Assembly: GCA_028042835.1 (NCBI GenBank)
Contig: JAOFOL010000006.1
Coordinates: forward strand, 1-64,000
Direction: 5' to 3'
Length of the DNA: 64,000 nt
From: Opitutales bacterium
Lineage (GTDB): Bacteria > Verrucomicrobiota > Verrucomicrobiia > Opitutales > Seribacteraceae
In this document: positions 26,840 through 35,732 of the stretch, in pieces
Layout: the number at the start of each line of letters is the position of its first letter
Numbering within the stretch: position 1 is the first letter of the stretch
Position numbers and translations under genes: made by a program
Notes under the pieces: model-generated
The model's input: only the letters and a program-made list of their open reading frames with translations
Databases searched by the model: none
What the model was told of the DNA's origin: nothing

Positions 26840-27244
26840 ATGAATGCAATTACTATTAATCGAGAAGCGATCTCAACCAGACCGAAAATTATCAAGCAAT
26901 ACTTACATGAGGAGACTGGCGTACTCCATAATGTAGAGGATGTGCAAACCTTCGCGAGTGGCTTTCAGGTAAGGAACTTCACCATTATGTCTGAGGGCTA
27001 CAATCCTGAACCCATTACTTTTAAGTTATCCGCTGATAATGTCAGTCTTGTTCAAGGCGTTGGGATTGGAGCTACCGTGCGAGTCGTTTTTCAGGTGAGG
27101 GGAAGAGAGTGGGAGGGTCGGTATTTTAACAATTTGGAAGTAAGGTCGTTTGAGGTTCTTGATGGTGCAAATATCTCTTCAACCACTAAAGAGAATTCAG
27201 ATGATTTTATTGAGAACGATTTCGATGACGGAATAGCATTTTAA
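26840..27244 (+). CDS. DUF3127-like SSB (OB-fold) protein with acidic tip
   Basis: 134 aa. The core VRNFTIMSEGYNPEPITFKL near residue 49, followed by GIGATVRVVFQVRGREWEG and RYFNNLEVRSFEV, matches the DUF3127 family of phage and mobile-element OB-fold proteins, thought to bind single-stranded DNA. The C-terminus is acidic and ends DFDDGIAF, very like the SSB tip DDDIPF that recruits replication partners. AAAAAGGAG 6-7 bp before the ATG is a strong ribosome-binding site. It fits the element's primase and helicase-like genes as the third replication function, though on the other strand. Confidence 0.82.
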   Translation: MNAITINREAISTRPKIIKQYLHEETGVLHNVEDVQTFASGFQVRNFTIMSEGYNPEPITFKLSADNVSLVQGVGIGATVRVVFQVRGREWEGRYFNNLEVRSFEVLDGANISSTTKENSDDFIENDFDDGIAF

Positions 27245-27258
27245 GGGAGTTTTTGATC

Positions 27259-27528
27259 ATGTCATATAAAAGAAAACTTAAATACGAGAGGATCATGGAG
27301 GTGAGCCTGGGCGAGTATCGACTCTTTATTTCAGTTGGAAAGTTCTCAGAGAAGATGGCCTTTGGATTGCCGCTAGATAATTGCAAAAACAAGAAAGTCT
27401 GGGTGGAGGAAAATGGAGACTCCAACTATTTGTCTTTATCTAAAGCTAAAAAGCTTCTCTACAAGGCATTAGGTAAGACCGCTTATGGTCAGCTCAAAAT
27501 GAACCCGGAAATTAGAGGACTCATTTAA
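27259..27528 (+). CDS. Hypothetical protein (89 aa)
   Basis: Unrecognised small basic protein, soluble, with several predicted strands and a C-terminal helix (LSKAKKLLYKALG). The ATG at 27259 is preferred to the upstream TTG because AAGGGAG lies 9 bp before it. It begins 14 bp after the SSB-like gene and ends 3 bp before the next start, so the three genes form an operon closed by the hairpin at 27894. Confidence 0.65.
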   Translation: MSYKRKLKYERIMEVSLGEYRLFISVGKFSEKMAFGLPLDNCKNKKVWVEENGDSNYLSLSKAKKLLYKALGKTAYGQLKMNPEIRGLI

Positions 27529-27531
27529 TTC

Positions 27532-27852
27532 ATGAAAATTAATCCCAGGTTTATTAATAATGAAAATAATGAAGCTTATTCAGGGAATAATTCAAAAAAA
27601 GTATCTAAGATACATAACATAGAAGATTTGAGTCCAGATACCTTAAAGAGGTTTGAGCAATTGAGGAAAAAACTAAGCAGCATGCTCTCGCATCAAGGTC
27701 AGATCGGTGATGCGAATCCTTTGCTGTCCCTGTTATCTTTTCAGGCATTCCAAATAGGGTGCCTTCAGCGTAATGCAGTTTCACTTGAGGAAGTTAATAT
27801 ATATTTAGCAAAAAAGGTGGATGCACTCATCGGTGAGGATGGGGCACATTAA
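27532..27852 (+). CDS. Hypothetical protein (106 aa)
   Basis: Unrecognised soluble, largely helical protein with an Asn/Lys-rich N-terminus. The middle part LSPDTLKRFEQLRKKLSSML suggests an amphipathic helix. It starts 3 bp after the preceding gene, without its own clear ribosome-binding site, which points to translational coupling. It is the last gene before the terminator at 27894. Function unknown; a role in replication or regulation of the element is only suggested by position. Confidence 0.6.
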   Translation: MKINPRFINNENNEAYSGNNSKKVSKIHNIEDLSPDTLKRFEQLRKKLSSMLSHQGQIGDANPLLSLLSFQAFQIGCLQRNAVSLEEVNIYLAKKVDALIGEDGAH

Positions 27853-27893
27853 AAGAGTTTTTCTCCTCAAGGTGTGTGGTAACCCGTGAGGTA

Positions 27894-27944
27894 GGAGAGT
27901 CGCTTCGTTCAAAGGTTAGTAGAAGCGGCTCTCCAAATTTTTTC
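27894..27944 (+). terminator. Rho-independent terminator after the SSB-like operon
   Basis: 13-bp stem GGAGAGTCGCTTC (27894-27906) with GAAGCGGCTCTCC (27922-27934), one G-T pair, 15-base loop, followed by AAATTTTTTC. It closes the rightward operon that ends at 27852. Confidence 0.88.
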
Positions 27945-27988
27945 TAAATTAATTGTATGGAGGGAAATTGATCAGAGTTGATTATTTA

Positions 27989-28924
27989 ATGAAAATCAGA
28001 TGCCTTTGCATCGGATTTATAGGAATTGTATGTAACACTTGTTCGGATGCTCCTCTACGAGCAAAGCTCATCAGTGATTCGGAGACCTTCAGTCCTCAAA
28101 CCAGCAATGCTGTTCCTGTAGAAAGATTAAAGATGGAGTTGGCCTTTATGGCTCTCCCCATTGAATCACTCCAGATCCGTCAGATTGGAGAGAGTCTTGA
28201 ACAGTATTTTCAAAAGAATCAAAGCCACCCTTATTGTGGATTGGCGTATGAGAACCACGATAATGGGCAGGTGAAATTACTTTTCTCGATTAATAAGGGA
28301 AAAGTATTTTCTGCAAAAGGATGGAGAATGAACGGTGAGCCTAATGAAACCTACATAAAATCTGGTAGTGGTTTTGTAATCGAAACAGATAATCCTGAAA
28401 TTGGATTTATTTATGAGAGGGGAATTCAAGCAGGGTATAAAGGTCTGACGGATAACGGAAAGACATTCAGGCAAAGTTTTATAGATGGTGAAAATATCCT
28501 TTATCATGCAAATGGTAAAAAGTGGGAGCAGGGTAGACACGAAAATGGGGTAAGGGTAGGAGTGTGGAGAGAATGGAATATCGATGGAGTTCTGGTTAAA
28601 GAGAGAAACTATTCATCCGGATATTATGATGGGGTATGTCGTGAGTGGTATGACGACGGTAAAAACCGAAGTATTTTGCACTTCTGTAATGGAAAGCTGG
28701 AAGGAATGTAGACAGAGTACGATGAGGAGGGCCACCTTACTGATATTATGGAATTCTCAAACGGATTGGCGGAGGGACTTTGGAAATCCTTTCATGATAA
28801 CGGTCAGTTAAAATTTGAGGGAACTTTTTGCAATGACCTTGAGGATGGTTGGCATATATGGAGAGACCGTTTTGGACGAATTACCAAAAGGAAATTTTTT
28901 GCCAAAGGACGCGAGGTCCATTGA
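27989..28924 (+). pseudogene. MORN-repeat (YwqK-like) protein interrupted by an amber codon
   Basis: Reading from the ATG at 27989 gives a signal-like N-terminus (CLCIGFIGIVCNTCSDAP, possibly a lipoprotein) and MORN-type repeats such as GVWREWNIDGVLVKERNY and GVCREWYDDGK. A TAG at 28709-28711 stops the frame after GKLEGM. The same frame continues for 70 codons with TEYDEEGHLTDIMEFSNGL, GLWKSFHDNGQLKFEG and ends at 28922. The TAG stands where MORN repeats have Trp (TGG), so one G-to-A change explains it. Full length would be 311 aa. An alternative start is TTG at 27968 with GGAGGG close before it. Such proteins are often called antitoxins of YwqK type; function here is unknown. Confidence 0.8.
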
Positions 28925-28935
28925 GAAAATAAGAT

Positions 28936-31900
28936 TTAAACTACAATTTCAATCAGTGGTATTTCCCAGGAAGTGAAAAGGCATTGGGATTTATATTCCT
29001 CAGCTACATCCTCAATCGATCTTTTAATGATGGCTAAAACGCGGGCTTCATGAATTGAGTCCAATCTGGTTTTCCAACGCTCGGAGGAACTCTGGGAAAG
29101 GTAAGCAATGGTTTTTTCTTCCTGGTTTGTAACGATAACCCTTTTACCTTTAGTTGTAAGTTTAACAGGTTCACCAACTTCGAGTTTCGAAATATTCATC
29201 ATTACAATCTGGTCCTTGGATCCGAGGTCTAAGTATAAATCCTTCATCCCGAGGATTTCATATTTGCGATCCAGTATGCCTCCCCAATTCTCCTTTGGTT
29301 GTATTTTCTCTCTTTGAAAAATACTGGGAGTATTGAACAAACTTTTTGAGAAAGGATTCACGGAGTCTTCAGAATCGAGTAGAACCAGATTTTCCATCGC
29401 CCGGGTCATGGCTACATAATAAAGTCTTCTTTCTTCTTCGATGTTTTTAAGTGAAGTATGCCAACCACCATCAAGGACGAAGACATTTTTAAACTCCATC
29501 CCTTTAGCACTGTGAATGGTACCGACATAAATGCCAGTTCCATTCTTTTGATCGGCTTTCAGTTGAAAGAAAGCTTCAAAAATAAAATTTATCAGGCTTT
29601 GAACCGGAAAGGTCGAGTCCCCTGTTTCCTGCCCCCAGTCGTTGATGATTTCATTGAATAGCTCTTTCCATTGGTTTCTGTCCTTGCTTAGGAAATCGCT
29701 CATTTCCTCTTTGATCTCATCAAAAGTAACCAAAGGTTCTGATCCTTTTTTGGACTCCAACTTCTTTAAAATTTCAATGCCATCCCTGACTTCCCTAAGC
29801 CTGTGGAGTGGAAAGCTTTCGTTATGACCGCAACGCCACTCTACTTGTATGTCTTTTGTTTCGAGCAATGATCTGACGGGTTCGAGCTCCTTTCTTGTTC
29901 TGCCTAGAATTGCAAAGTCCTTCCATGTGGCATCTGAGTCTAATTTTCTGAGTCTTTCGATTTCATTTAAGATAAAGCCTGGTTGGTCCCGCAAAGAATT
30001 ACAGGGAATGATTTGAACAAGACCTTCGGATAAATCATCCATGCTCTCCCACCTTCCTCCCGAAGGATATTCTTTTCGCTTATCGTTGATTCGTATTGGA
30101 TCATCGGTCTTCATACGATCCACATTTTGTGAAATCAATTCGTTTGAAGCCTGAATAATGTTTGCGGAGGATCTGTAGTTTTGGAGTAGATTATGTCTTC
30201 TGGCTTCGTAATCTGATTCAAACTTTTTGATGAACTGGGTATTGGCTCCTCGAAATTGATAGATGTTCTGGTCGTCATCACCAACTGCCAGAATGGATAG
30301 TTTTTTACTGGTCTTGAATTCATCCTCTGTTCTGAGTCTTCCGGCAATGGAGGAAACGAAGTTGTACTGATTCGAGTCAATGTCTTGATATTCATCAATG
30401 AGGATATGATTCCATCGACCGAGGATGGAATTAAGTAACTGTTCATGATCCATTCCCACGGTTTCGACCTTTCCCTCCAGGAGTTCAGTAGCCTTTGGAA
30501 TAATTTCATCAAAGTTTTTCTGATTCTCCTGATCGTCATTATTCGACTTAAACGCAAACTCAGCTGACAACCCAAGAATGCGCAAGGCAAGGGAGTGGTA
30601 AGTGCAAATGGTTATTCCATTTGCATCTCTGTCACATAAGTCCCGGATTCTTTTGCGTAGTGTCATGGCTGCTGACCGGTTATAGCAAAGCACGAGAATT
30701 GATTCCGCACGGACCCGCTCCACTCGAATGAGATACGCACAGCGATGTGCCACCGTTTTGGTTTTTCCAGAACCCGGGCCAGCTAAAATAAGCATGTTAC
30801 TTTCTTTTTCATCCGCAACAATTGCCTGCTGGAAGGGATTCTCCAGAGACTCAACAATTCGCTGAAAAGACTCGCTGGAGGTGGCTAAATTCAAAATGTC
30901 AGCACTTCCTTTGAAATGTTTTTGAACAAAGCTTTTCTTATCCATACCAAAGTAGTCGAGGACAAACCCGATAGCCCGTGCTATCTCGGATGCTCCAAGC
31001 TTTGCATATTTTTCCATTACATGGATCTGCAGATTCTTTTCCTTATAATGAACTTCCAGGGATTTGTGGTCAGCATTCGAGTATCGGCGTTTTTTAGAAT
31101 CTTCATTGAGTTCAATTCTCATGGCCTGGGTAATCAGCCCAAGGCCTCCCTTGATCTGAATGATATTCATTTCATGCAAGTATCGTAACCCATGCTCGAT
31201 AGCGGCGTGAGGATCCCGGTAGTCACTGTACATGTCTTTTGATATTGCCTCCAGTAATTCCGATTCAGTGAAATTTACCGATAGATCCATGCCCCTTTCT
31301 TTCTCCGGAATCTTCGCTGTGATCTGTTCGAGAATGAACTGTGATACCTGAAGTCTTTTTTCAGAAATCTTCCTCAAATTTGATAGGGTGGTCTGAAGAC
31401 GGATCTTGTACTGGTCCTGCCCAAGTTCCCGTGGGACAATGCTACCTTTTCCTCCTGCTAACCCGGTTCCGTCCATACGAAGCATGGTTAGGATCTTACT
31501 GAGGTTGGTTGGCAGGCACCAGGAGAAGCCCTGATGCCTGAGGACCCCCACTGCGACCCTTATGTTTAAGGGATATGATTCTCCGCTCTCTGCATCTGGG
31601 AATTCCTCCTGTAGGAGTTTGATGAAAACAGACTCCAATTCACCTAGTTTCTTAAGCTGAACATTAGAACTCTTCTCACCTTGTTTGTGAGCAAGAGTGG
31701 CTGAGTATCCAATATCCTTCTGAATAAGCTTCACCGAAGGTGAGGCCATTGTGTTTAGAATCTTGAACACTGTTCTGGTGGCATCCCCATTTGTTTTCTC
31801 AACTATCTTGGAGAGGGAGGGGATTTCGGTAAACTGTTCTAATTCAGGGTTCGTGCCCTTGGGTAGATTTAAAAATGTATGATATATATCTTGCCAGGCA

Positions 31901-34161
31901 TGTCTTTCCTCATTGGGGGCAACTTTTATAATTATTTTGATTGCCTCCTCCATATTATGAACGAGGGGTAAACCCTGGAAAACCCTGGTCTGATTTTGAT
32001 CTCTTTTGAGGAATCCTGTGTTTTCCAGATTCGAAATGGCGGTGGATACCTTTGTCCTTTTGGATGTGCCATATTCGTCATCAAAGGATGTAGTGATCTC
32101 TTCCAGTATCTGAGTGGCACTCAAAAAAGCATAAGGGGTTTTCTCAACATTGTTGGAGCTCTGTTTTTTTACACGGTAGCGAATACTTCGTAGAATATGC
32201 CTGACATCATTTTTGCTTATCCTTCCGTAAGTATCCATGGAGAACTGAGTATCTATATCTCCACCCTTACCGTCTGATCCTGGATTATAGAGCAGGACGC
32301 AGTGGGCTGGTTCTTGATCTCTTCCACCTCTCCCTGCTTCCTGAATGTAATTTTCCAGTGAACCTGGGATATCATGGTGAATGACAAGTCGGATATCTGG
32401 TTTATCCACTCCCATCCCAAACGCATTGGTTGCACAAATTACTTGAAGATCCCCGGAATTAAAGGCTTCCAGAAGTCTCCCTTTCTCCTCGGTTGCAATC
32501 CCTGCATGAAAGGGGGCAACTTCCCACTCTCTTTCCTCCAGAAATCCTGCCAGCCTCTCCACCGATGCCCTGGTGGAGCAAAAGACGACTGCGGCACCTT
32601 CTTTTCTTGATGGCAAGTGATCAAGGAGCAGTTCGTGAGCTCGAAAGGGCTTTTGTGGCTCACTCACGATACTTACATCATAGGAGAGATTACCTCTTTC
32701 AGTGCCCCCGTCCAAAAGCTCAAGACTTTGATTTAGTTCCTTTTCGAAATATTGCAGGAGCTCTTGTTTGACGTCGTTTTTTGCTGTGGCGGTAAGACAA
32801 GAAATTGGAGGAATGGGGACTCCTTGCCTTTGAGACAATTCCCTAATGAATCTTCCTGCATAGGTATAGTCAGGCCTGAAGTCATGTCCCCATTTTGATA
32901 AGCAATGAGCCTCATCAAATACCCATCTCGAAATCTGTCTTTTAGCGATGGCTTCCTTGAACCTTTTATTACGAAGTTGTTCTGGGGAAACATAAAGAAT
33001 AGCTGTATCCCCACCATGTAATCTTTCGTAAACGCCACCTCTTTCCGGGCCTGTTTGAAGCCCGTAAATTGCATCAATGGAAGAATGCATGCCCGTTTGT
33101 TTCCTGAGATTATCAACCTGGTCTTTAATGAGTGCCTGTAGAGGAGATAAGACGATTGTAAGTCCTCCACTTCTATAGTGGTTGACCAATGCCGGAATTT
33201 GAAAACACAGAGATTTACCTCCTCCGGTTGGTAGAATTGCTAGGATGGGTTGGTTTTCTAACCCAGCCTCCACAATGCTTTTTTGGAGGCTATTGCCATC
33301 GGCTGTAGCGGGTTGCATTCGGTAGGAATCAAACCCGAAGAATTTCTTAAGTTGTTTTTCTGAGGAATGGTTTTCTAAACAAAATTCGCATGAAGGATTT
33401 TCACAGGGTGTCTCTCTAAGTTTGTAAACCAAGTCTATAATGTGGGGATACTGGTAGCATACCCAGTAAGGGAGAATTGAATTGGAACCCGCAACGAGTA
33501 GCCAAGATAGGAGATAAGCATGGTAATCCTTCTTGAAGACATCATCTTCTAGCAGATTTAAAAAGGCTTGTTCACAAACTTTATCATGGAGGTATTGTTT
33601 TAATACTTCTTTGAGATCTTCATCATCAGAAAGTTTTTTGACGCCAATTCCATCGAAGAAAATATCAAGCCCCTCTTTCTCCAATTGATTTTCAGTTTCA
33701 GAGAGAATTTTTCTGTATGTTGATGCTAATTTTGGATGTTTATTATTTAATCGGGAGAGTGCATTGATCTCATCATTCAAAAGTGCATGAGCGAGTTCAC
33801 AGTCTTTAATTGGATCGCTTCTTGAATCACCTTCAAGTTTATATCCTTTAACCAGTTTATGATATGGATTTTCAGGGAAGCAGATGGGGGATAACCTGAG
33901 TGTGTCCAATACGGGTTTGGATGAAATAGGGTTTCGTGGGTCTAGGTTTCCTATGTGTTCAAGGTCGTGAGCGATAATATTGTGCCCGACTATAACCTTC
34001 GCTTTGGAAATAAAATTTCCCATTTCCTCCACGGATTGTGCGTTGACTTTCTTTCCGTGGAGTTGTGATCCATTGAGAATCGTGCCAAACTCTCGAATTA
34101 GACCGCTGTCGGTAATTTCAAGATCGAAAAATGCGTAATCTTCGAACCTACTACTCATCAA
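28936..34161 (-). CDS. DEDD exonuclease-RecQ helicase-UvrD helicase fusion
   Basis: A 1741-aa nuclease/double-helicase protein. Residues 1-130: DEDD-type 3'-5' exonuclease with FFDLE (Asp13, Glu15), GHNIIAHD (Asp66) and SDPIKDCELA (Asp116/120). Residues 250-262 hold a Cys cluster (CENPSCEFC). Residues 275-650: RecQ-type SF2 helicase with PTGGGKS at 311-317, DEAH at 416-419, HDFRPDY, ATNAFGMGVDKPDIR and QEAGRGGRD. After winged-helix-like regions, residues about 1110-1640 form a UvrD-type SF1 helicase: GPGSGKT near 1127, DEYQD near 1255, GDDDQNIYQFRGA near 1287, HSAKGMEF and YYVAMTRA. It is not the housekeeping RecQ, which lies at 44920. DNA unwinding with degradation suggests defence against foreign DNA or a role in element replication. 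It lies 82 bp after the integrase stop side. Confidence 0.88.
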   Translation of the reverse strand: MMSSRFEDYAFFDLEITDSGLIREFGTILNGSQLHGKKVNAQSVEEMGNFISKAKVIVGHNIIAHDLEHIGNLDPRNPISSKPVLDTLRLSPICFPENPYHKLVKGYKLEGDSRSDPIKDCELAHALLNDEINALSRLNNKHPKLASTYRKILSETENQLEKEGLDIFFDGIGVKKLSDDEDLKEVLKQYLHDKVCEQAFLNLLEDDVFKKDYHAYLLSWLLVAGSNSILPYWVCYQYPHIIDLVYKLRETPCENPSCEFCLENHSSEKQLKKFFGFDSYRMQPATADGNSLQKSIVEAGLENQPILAILPTGGGKSLCFQIPALVNHYRSGGLTIVLSPLQALIKDQVDNLRKQTGMHSSIDAIYGLQTGPERGGVYERLHGGDTAILYVSPEQLRNKRFKEAIAKRQISRWVFDEAHCLSKWGHDFRPDYTYAGRFIRELSQRQGVPIPPISCLTATAKNDVKQELLQYFEKELNQSLELLDGGTERGNLSYDVSIVSEPQKPFRAHELLLDHLPSRKEGAAVVFCSTRASVERLAGFLEEREWEVAPFHAGIATEEKGRLLEAFNSGDLQVICATNAFGMGVDKPDIRLVIHHDIPGSLENYIQEAGRGGRDQEPAHCVLLYNPGSDGKGGDIDTQFSMDTYGRISKNDVRHILRSIRYRVKKQSSNNVEKTPYAFLSATQILEEITTSFDDEYGTSKRTKVSTAISNLENTGFLKRDQNQTRVFQGLPLVHNMEEAIKIIIKVAPNEERHAWQDIYHTFLNLPKGTNPELEQFTEIPSLSKIVEKTNGDATRTVFKILNTMASPSVKLIQKDIGYSATLAHKQGEKSSNVQLKKLGELESVFIKLLQEEFPDAESGESYPLNIRVAVGVLRHQGFSWCLPTNLSKILTMLRMDGTGLAGGKGSIVPRELGQDQYKIRLQTTLSNLRKISEKRLQVSQFILEQITAKIPEKERGMDLSVNFTESELLEAISKDMYSDYRDPHAAIEHGLRYLHEMNIIQIKGGLGLITQAMRIELNEDSKKRRYSNADHKSLEVHYKEKNLQIHVMEKYAKLGASEIARAIGFVLDYFGMDKKSFVQKHFKGSADILNLATSSESFQRIVESLENPFQQAIVADEKESNMLILAGPGSGKTKTVAHRCAYLIRVERVRAESILVLCYNRSAAMTLRKRIRDLCDRDANGITICTYHSLALRILGLSAEFAFKSNNDDQENQKNFDEIIPKATELLEGKVETVGMDHEQLLNSILGRWNHILIDEYQDIDSNQYNFVSSIAGRLRTEDEFKTSKKLSILAVGDDDQNIYQFRGANTQFIKKFESDYEARRHNLLQNYRSSANIIQASNELISQNVDRMKTDDPIRINDKRKEYPSGGRWESMDDLSEGLVQIIPCNSLRDQPGFILNEIERLRKLDSDATWKDFAILGRTRKELEPVRSLLETKDIQVEWRCGHNESFPLHRLREVRDGIEILKKLESKKGSEPLVTFDEIKEEMSDFLSKDRNQWKELFNEIINDWGQETGDSTFPVQSLINFIFEAFFQLKADQKNGTGIYVGTIHSAKGMEFKNVFVLDGGWHTSLKNIEEERRLYYVAMTRAMENLVLLDSEDSVNPFSKSLFNTPSIFQREKIQPKENWGGILDRKYEILGMKDLYLDLGSKDQIVMMNISKLEVGEPVKLTTKGKRVIVTNQEEKTIAYLSQSSSERWKTRLDSIHEARVLAIIKRSIEDVAEEYKSQCLFTSWEIPLIEIVV

Positions 34162-34243
34162 TCAAGGTTGTAGAAAAGGAAAGCATTTTTGTTGAATACA
34201 TGATTCATAGGAGAAAGGGAATCAACTTCTCAATCAATAATAT

Positions 34244-35572
34244 TTAATACGCTTTTTCTTTGAGAAGGGAAGATGTCTCAATTTTTGATAGCTTTCGGTT
34301 TTCAACATAGATTTGGCTGGTTATTCGTATGTCACTGTGTCTTGCAAAACTGCTTGCTGCATGGATACCATGTTGATCTGCAATTATTGATGTGGCTTCC
34401 TGGCGAAGTGTGTGAATAGGTTTCTGGGATTTCACTCCATGTTTCCTCAACCATTTACAAAGTTGTTTGAACAAGTAGCCGCATCGATAGGAACCTGCCT
34501 TGCGAGAATCAGAGTTCCTCCTGGATATCGAAACAACAAATTTTCCCTTACTTTTTCGTTTTAGCTTTTTCAACTGATTTACAGTGAACTCATCGATGGC
34601 AATCAGATTTTCCGATTCCGCTGACTTAAGCTCATAATCAGTGGATGCTTGGACATAGATGAGCTTTTGTTTGAAGTCGATGTGGTCCCATTGTAACCAA
34701 TCGATTTCCTTTCTTCTTAACCCGCTCACTGCAGCTATGAGGAAGACTTTGTACAATTCCGGTTTGCTTGGAAGCAGTTCGTTTTGAGCTAGTTTAAAAA
34801 GTTTTCCAAGATCCATTCCCGCTCGCTGGGCATCGTATTTTCTGATCCTAACCTTCTCCTGGCTCACATCCTCAAATGGATCATGAGGAATGATGAGCCT
34901 CCCTTTAAGAGTTCTTTTACCACTGCGATCGTAAGCATGCTTGCTACCACCAATTTCAGCCGCAACAAAAACTATATTATTAGCTGAAAACAAACTTTTG
35001 GAATTTCGAATGATTGAATTCACAGTTTGAACCCGAGCTCTTTTTTCTTCCTCGTTTCGTGCTTTTGAGATGTATTTCTTTTTCCAAGTCATTATTTTGG
35101 CAGGGGTTAGCTCAGAGAGCATAACCTTGTTAACCTTTTTTCTGAGGGCTAAATTCCCTTTACCCACTCTTGTTTCTTCGTGCTTGAGGCCACATGCTTC
35201 GGCTATGAGTCGCCGGAATTTCTTCTTGTATGAGTATAGTGTATCAGGTTTGAGAGTGGTTTTATCCCTGATTTCATTTAAGAAAATCTCAACGGTCGGA
35301 GATTCCACTTTCTGCTCACCCTTTGGCTTGTACTTTTCAAGGGTCGGCTCCCAACCATTAAGCTCTCGAAACAAAAAAATCTCTCTAGCCTTTCTCGCTG
35401 CCTCATCCTTGTTGCCAGTTCCCAGACCGAAAGTGTGTCTTTGGAAATACTCTGAAAATCTGACTGAGTAATCACTTTGTTTGAACTTCTTTCCTTTGTA
35501 GGTGTAAGTGTTGAAAAACACCTTGGTTTTCCAGTAGCGGTAATCGCTTTTCGAATATCTGATTCCAGGCAT
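34244..35572 (-). CDS. int: Tyrosine recombinase/integrase of the element
   Basis: 442 aa from the ATG at 35572; a TTG at 35629 would extend it through the arm-type repeats. The catalytic set is visible: Arg286 (SGLRRKE), His387 and Arg390 (HTLRQE), His412 (ARHSD), Tyr422 (SQIYVENR). A SAM-like core-binding domain lies around residues 80-190, and the N-terminal 70 residues probably bind arm sites. The gene is at the right end, about 160 bp from attR, and is transcribed toward the element interior. No Shine-Dalgarno sequence is seen. The repeats overlapping its promoter suggest that integrase represses its own expression. Confidence 0.95.
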   Translation of the reverse strand: MPGIRYSKSDYRYWKTKVFFNTYTYKGKKFKQSDYSVRFSEYFQRHTFGLGTGNKDEAARKAREIFLFRELNGWEPTLEKYKPKGEQKVESPTVEIFLNEIRDKTTLKPDTLYSYKKKFRRLIAEACGLKHEETRVGKGNLALRKKVNKVMLSELTPAKIMTWKKKYISKARNEEEKRARVQTVNSIIRNSKSLFSANNIVFVAAEIGGSKHAYDRSGKRTLKGRLIIPHDPFEDVSQEKVRIRKYDAQRAGMDLGKLFKLAQNELLPSKPELYKVFLIAAVSGLRRKEIDWLQWDHIDFKQKLIYVQASTDYELKSAESENLIAIDEFTVNQLKKLKRKSKGKFVVSISRRNSDSRKAGSYRCGYLFKQLCKWLRKHGVKSQKPIHTLRQEATSIIADQHGIHAASSFARHSDIRITSQIYVENRKLSKIETSSLLKEKAY

Positions 35573-35579
35573 GTTAAAA

Positions 35580-35614
35580 TGGCCAAGAATTATTCTTGGC
35601 CAATTCTTGGCCAC
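35580..35614 (+). promoter_or_regulatory. Right arm-type repeats (putative integrase sites / int operator)
   Basis: Two direct copies of TTCTTGGCCA (35593-35602 and 35604-35613) spaced 11 bp, plus an inverted copy TGGCCAAGAA (35580-35589). They match the doublet at 13211-13231 and lie directly upstream of the int ATG, so they may serve both as arm sites and as an operator. Confidence 0.6.
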
Positions 35615-35732
35615 TTTTTGTGTTCTCAAGTGTTTTCATCTGAATATTTAAATGAAGCTAAAGCTCAGTAAATATCAAGATAAATCTTTGATCTTCAGCG
35701 CATTTCAGAACATCTGGGGACAAATAAATAGA

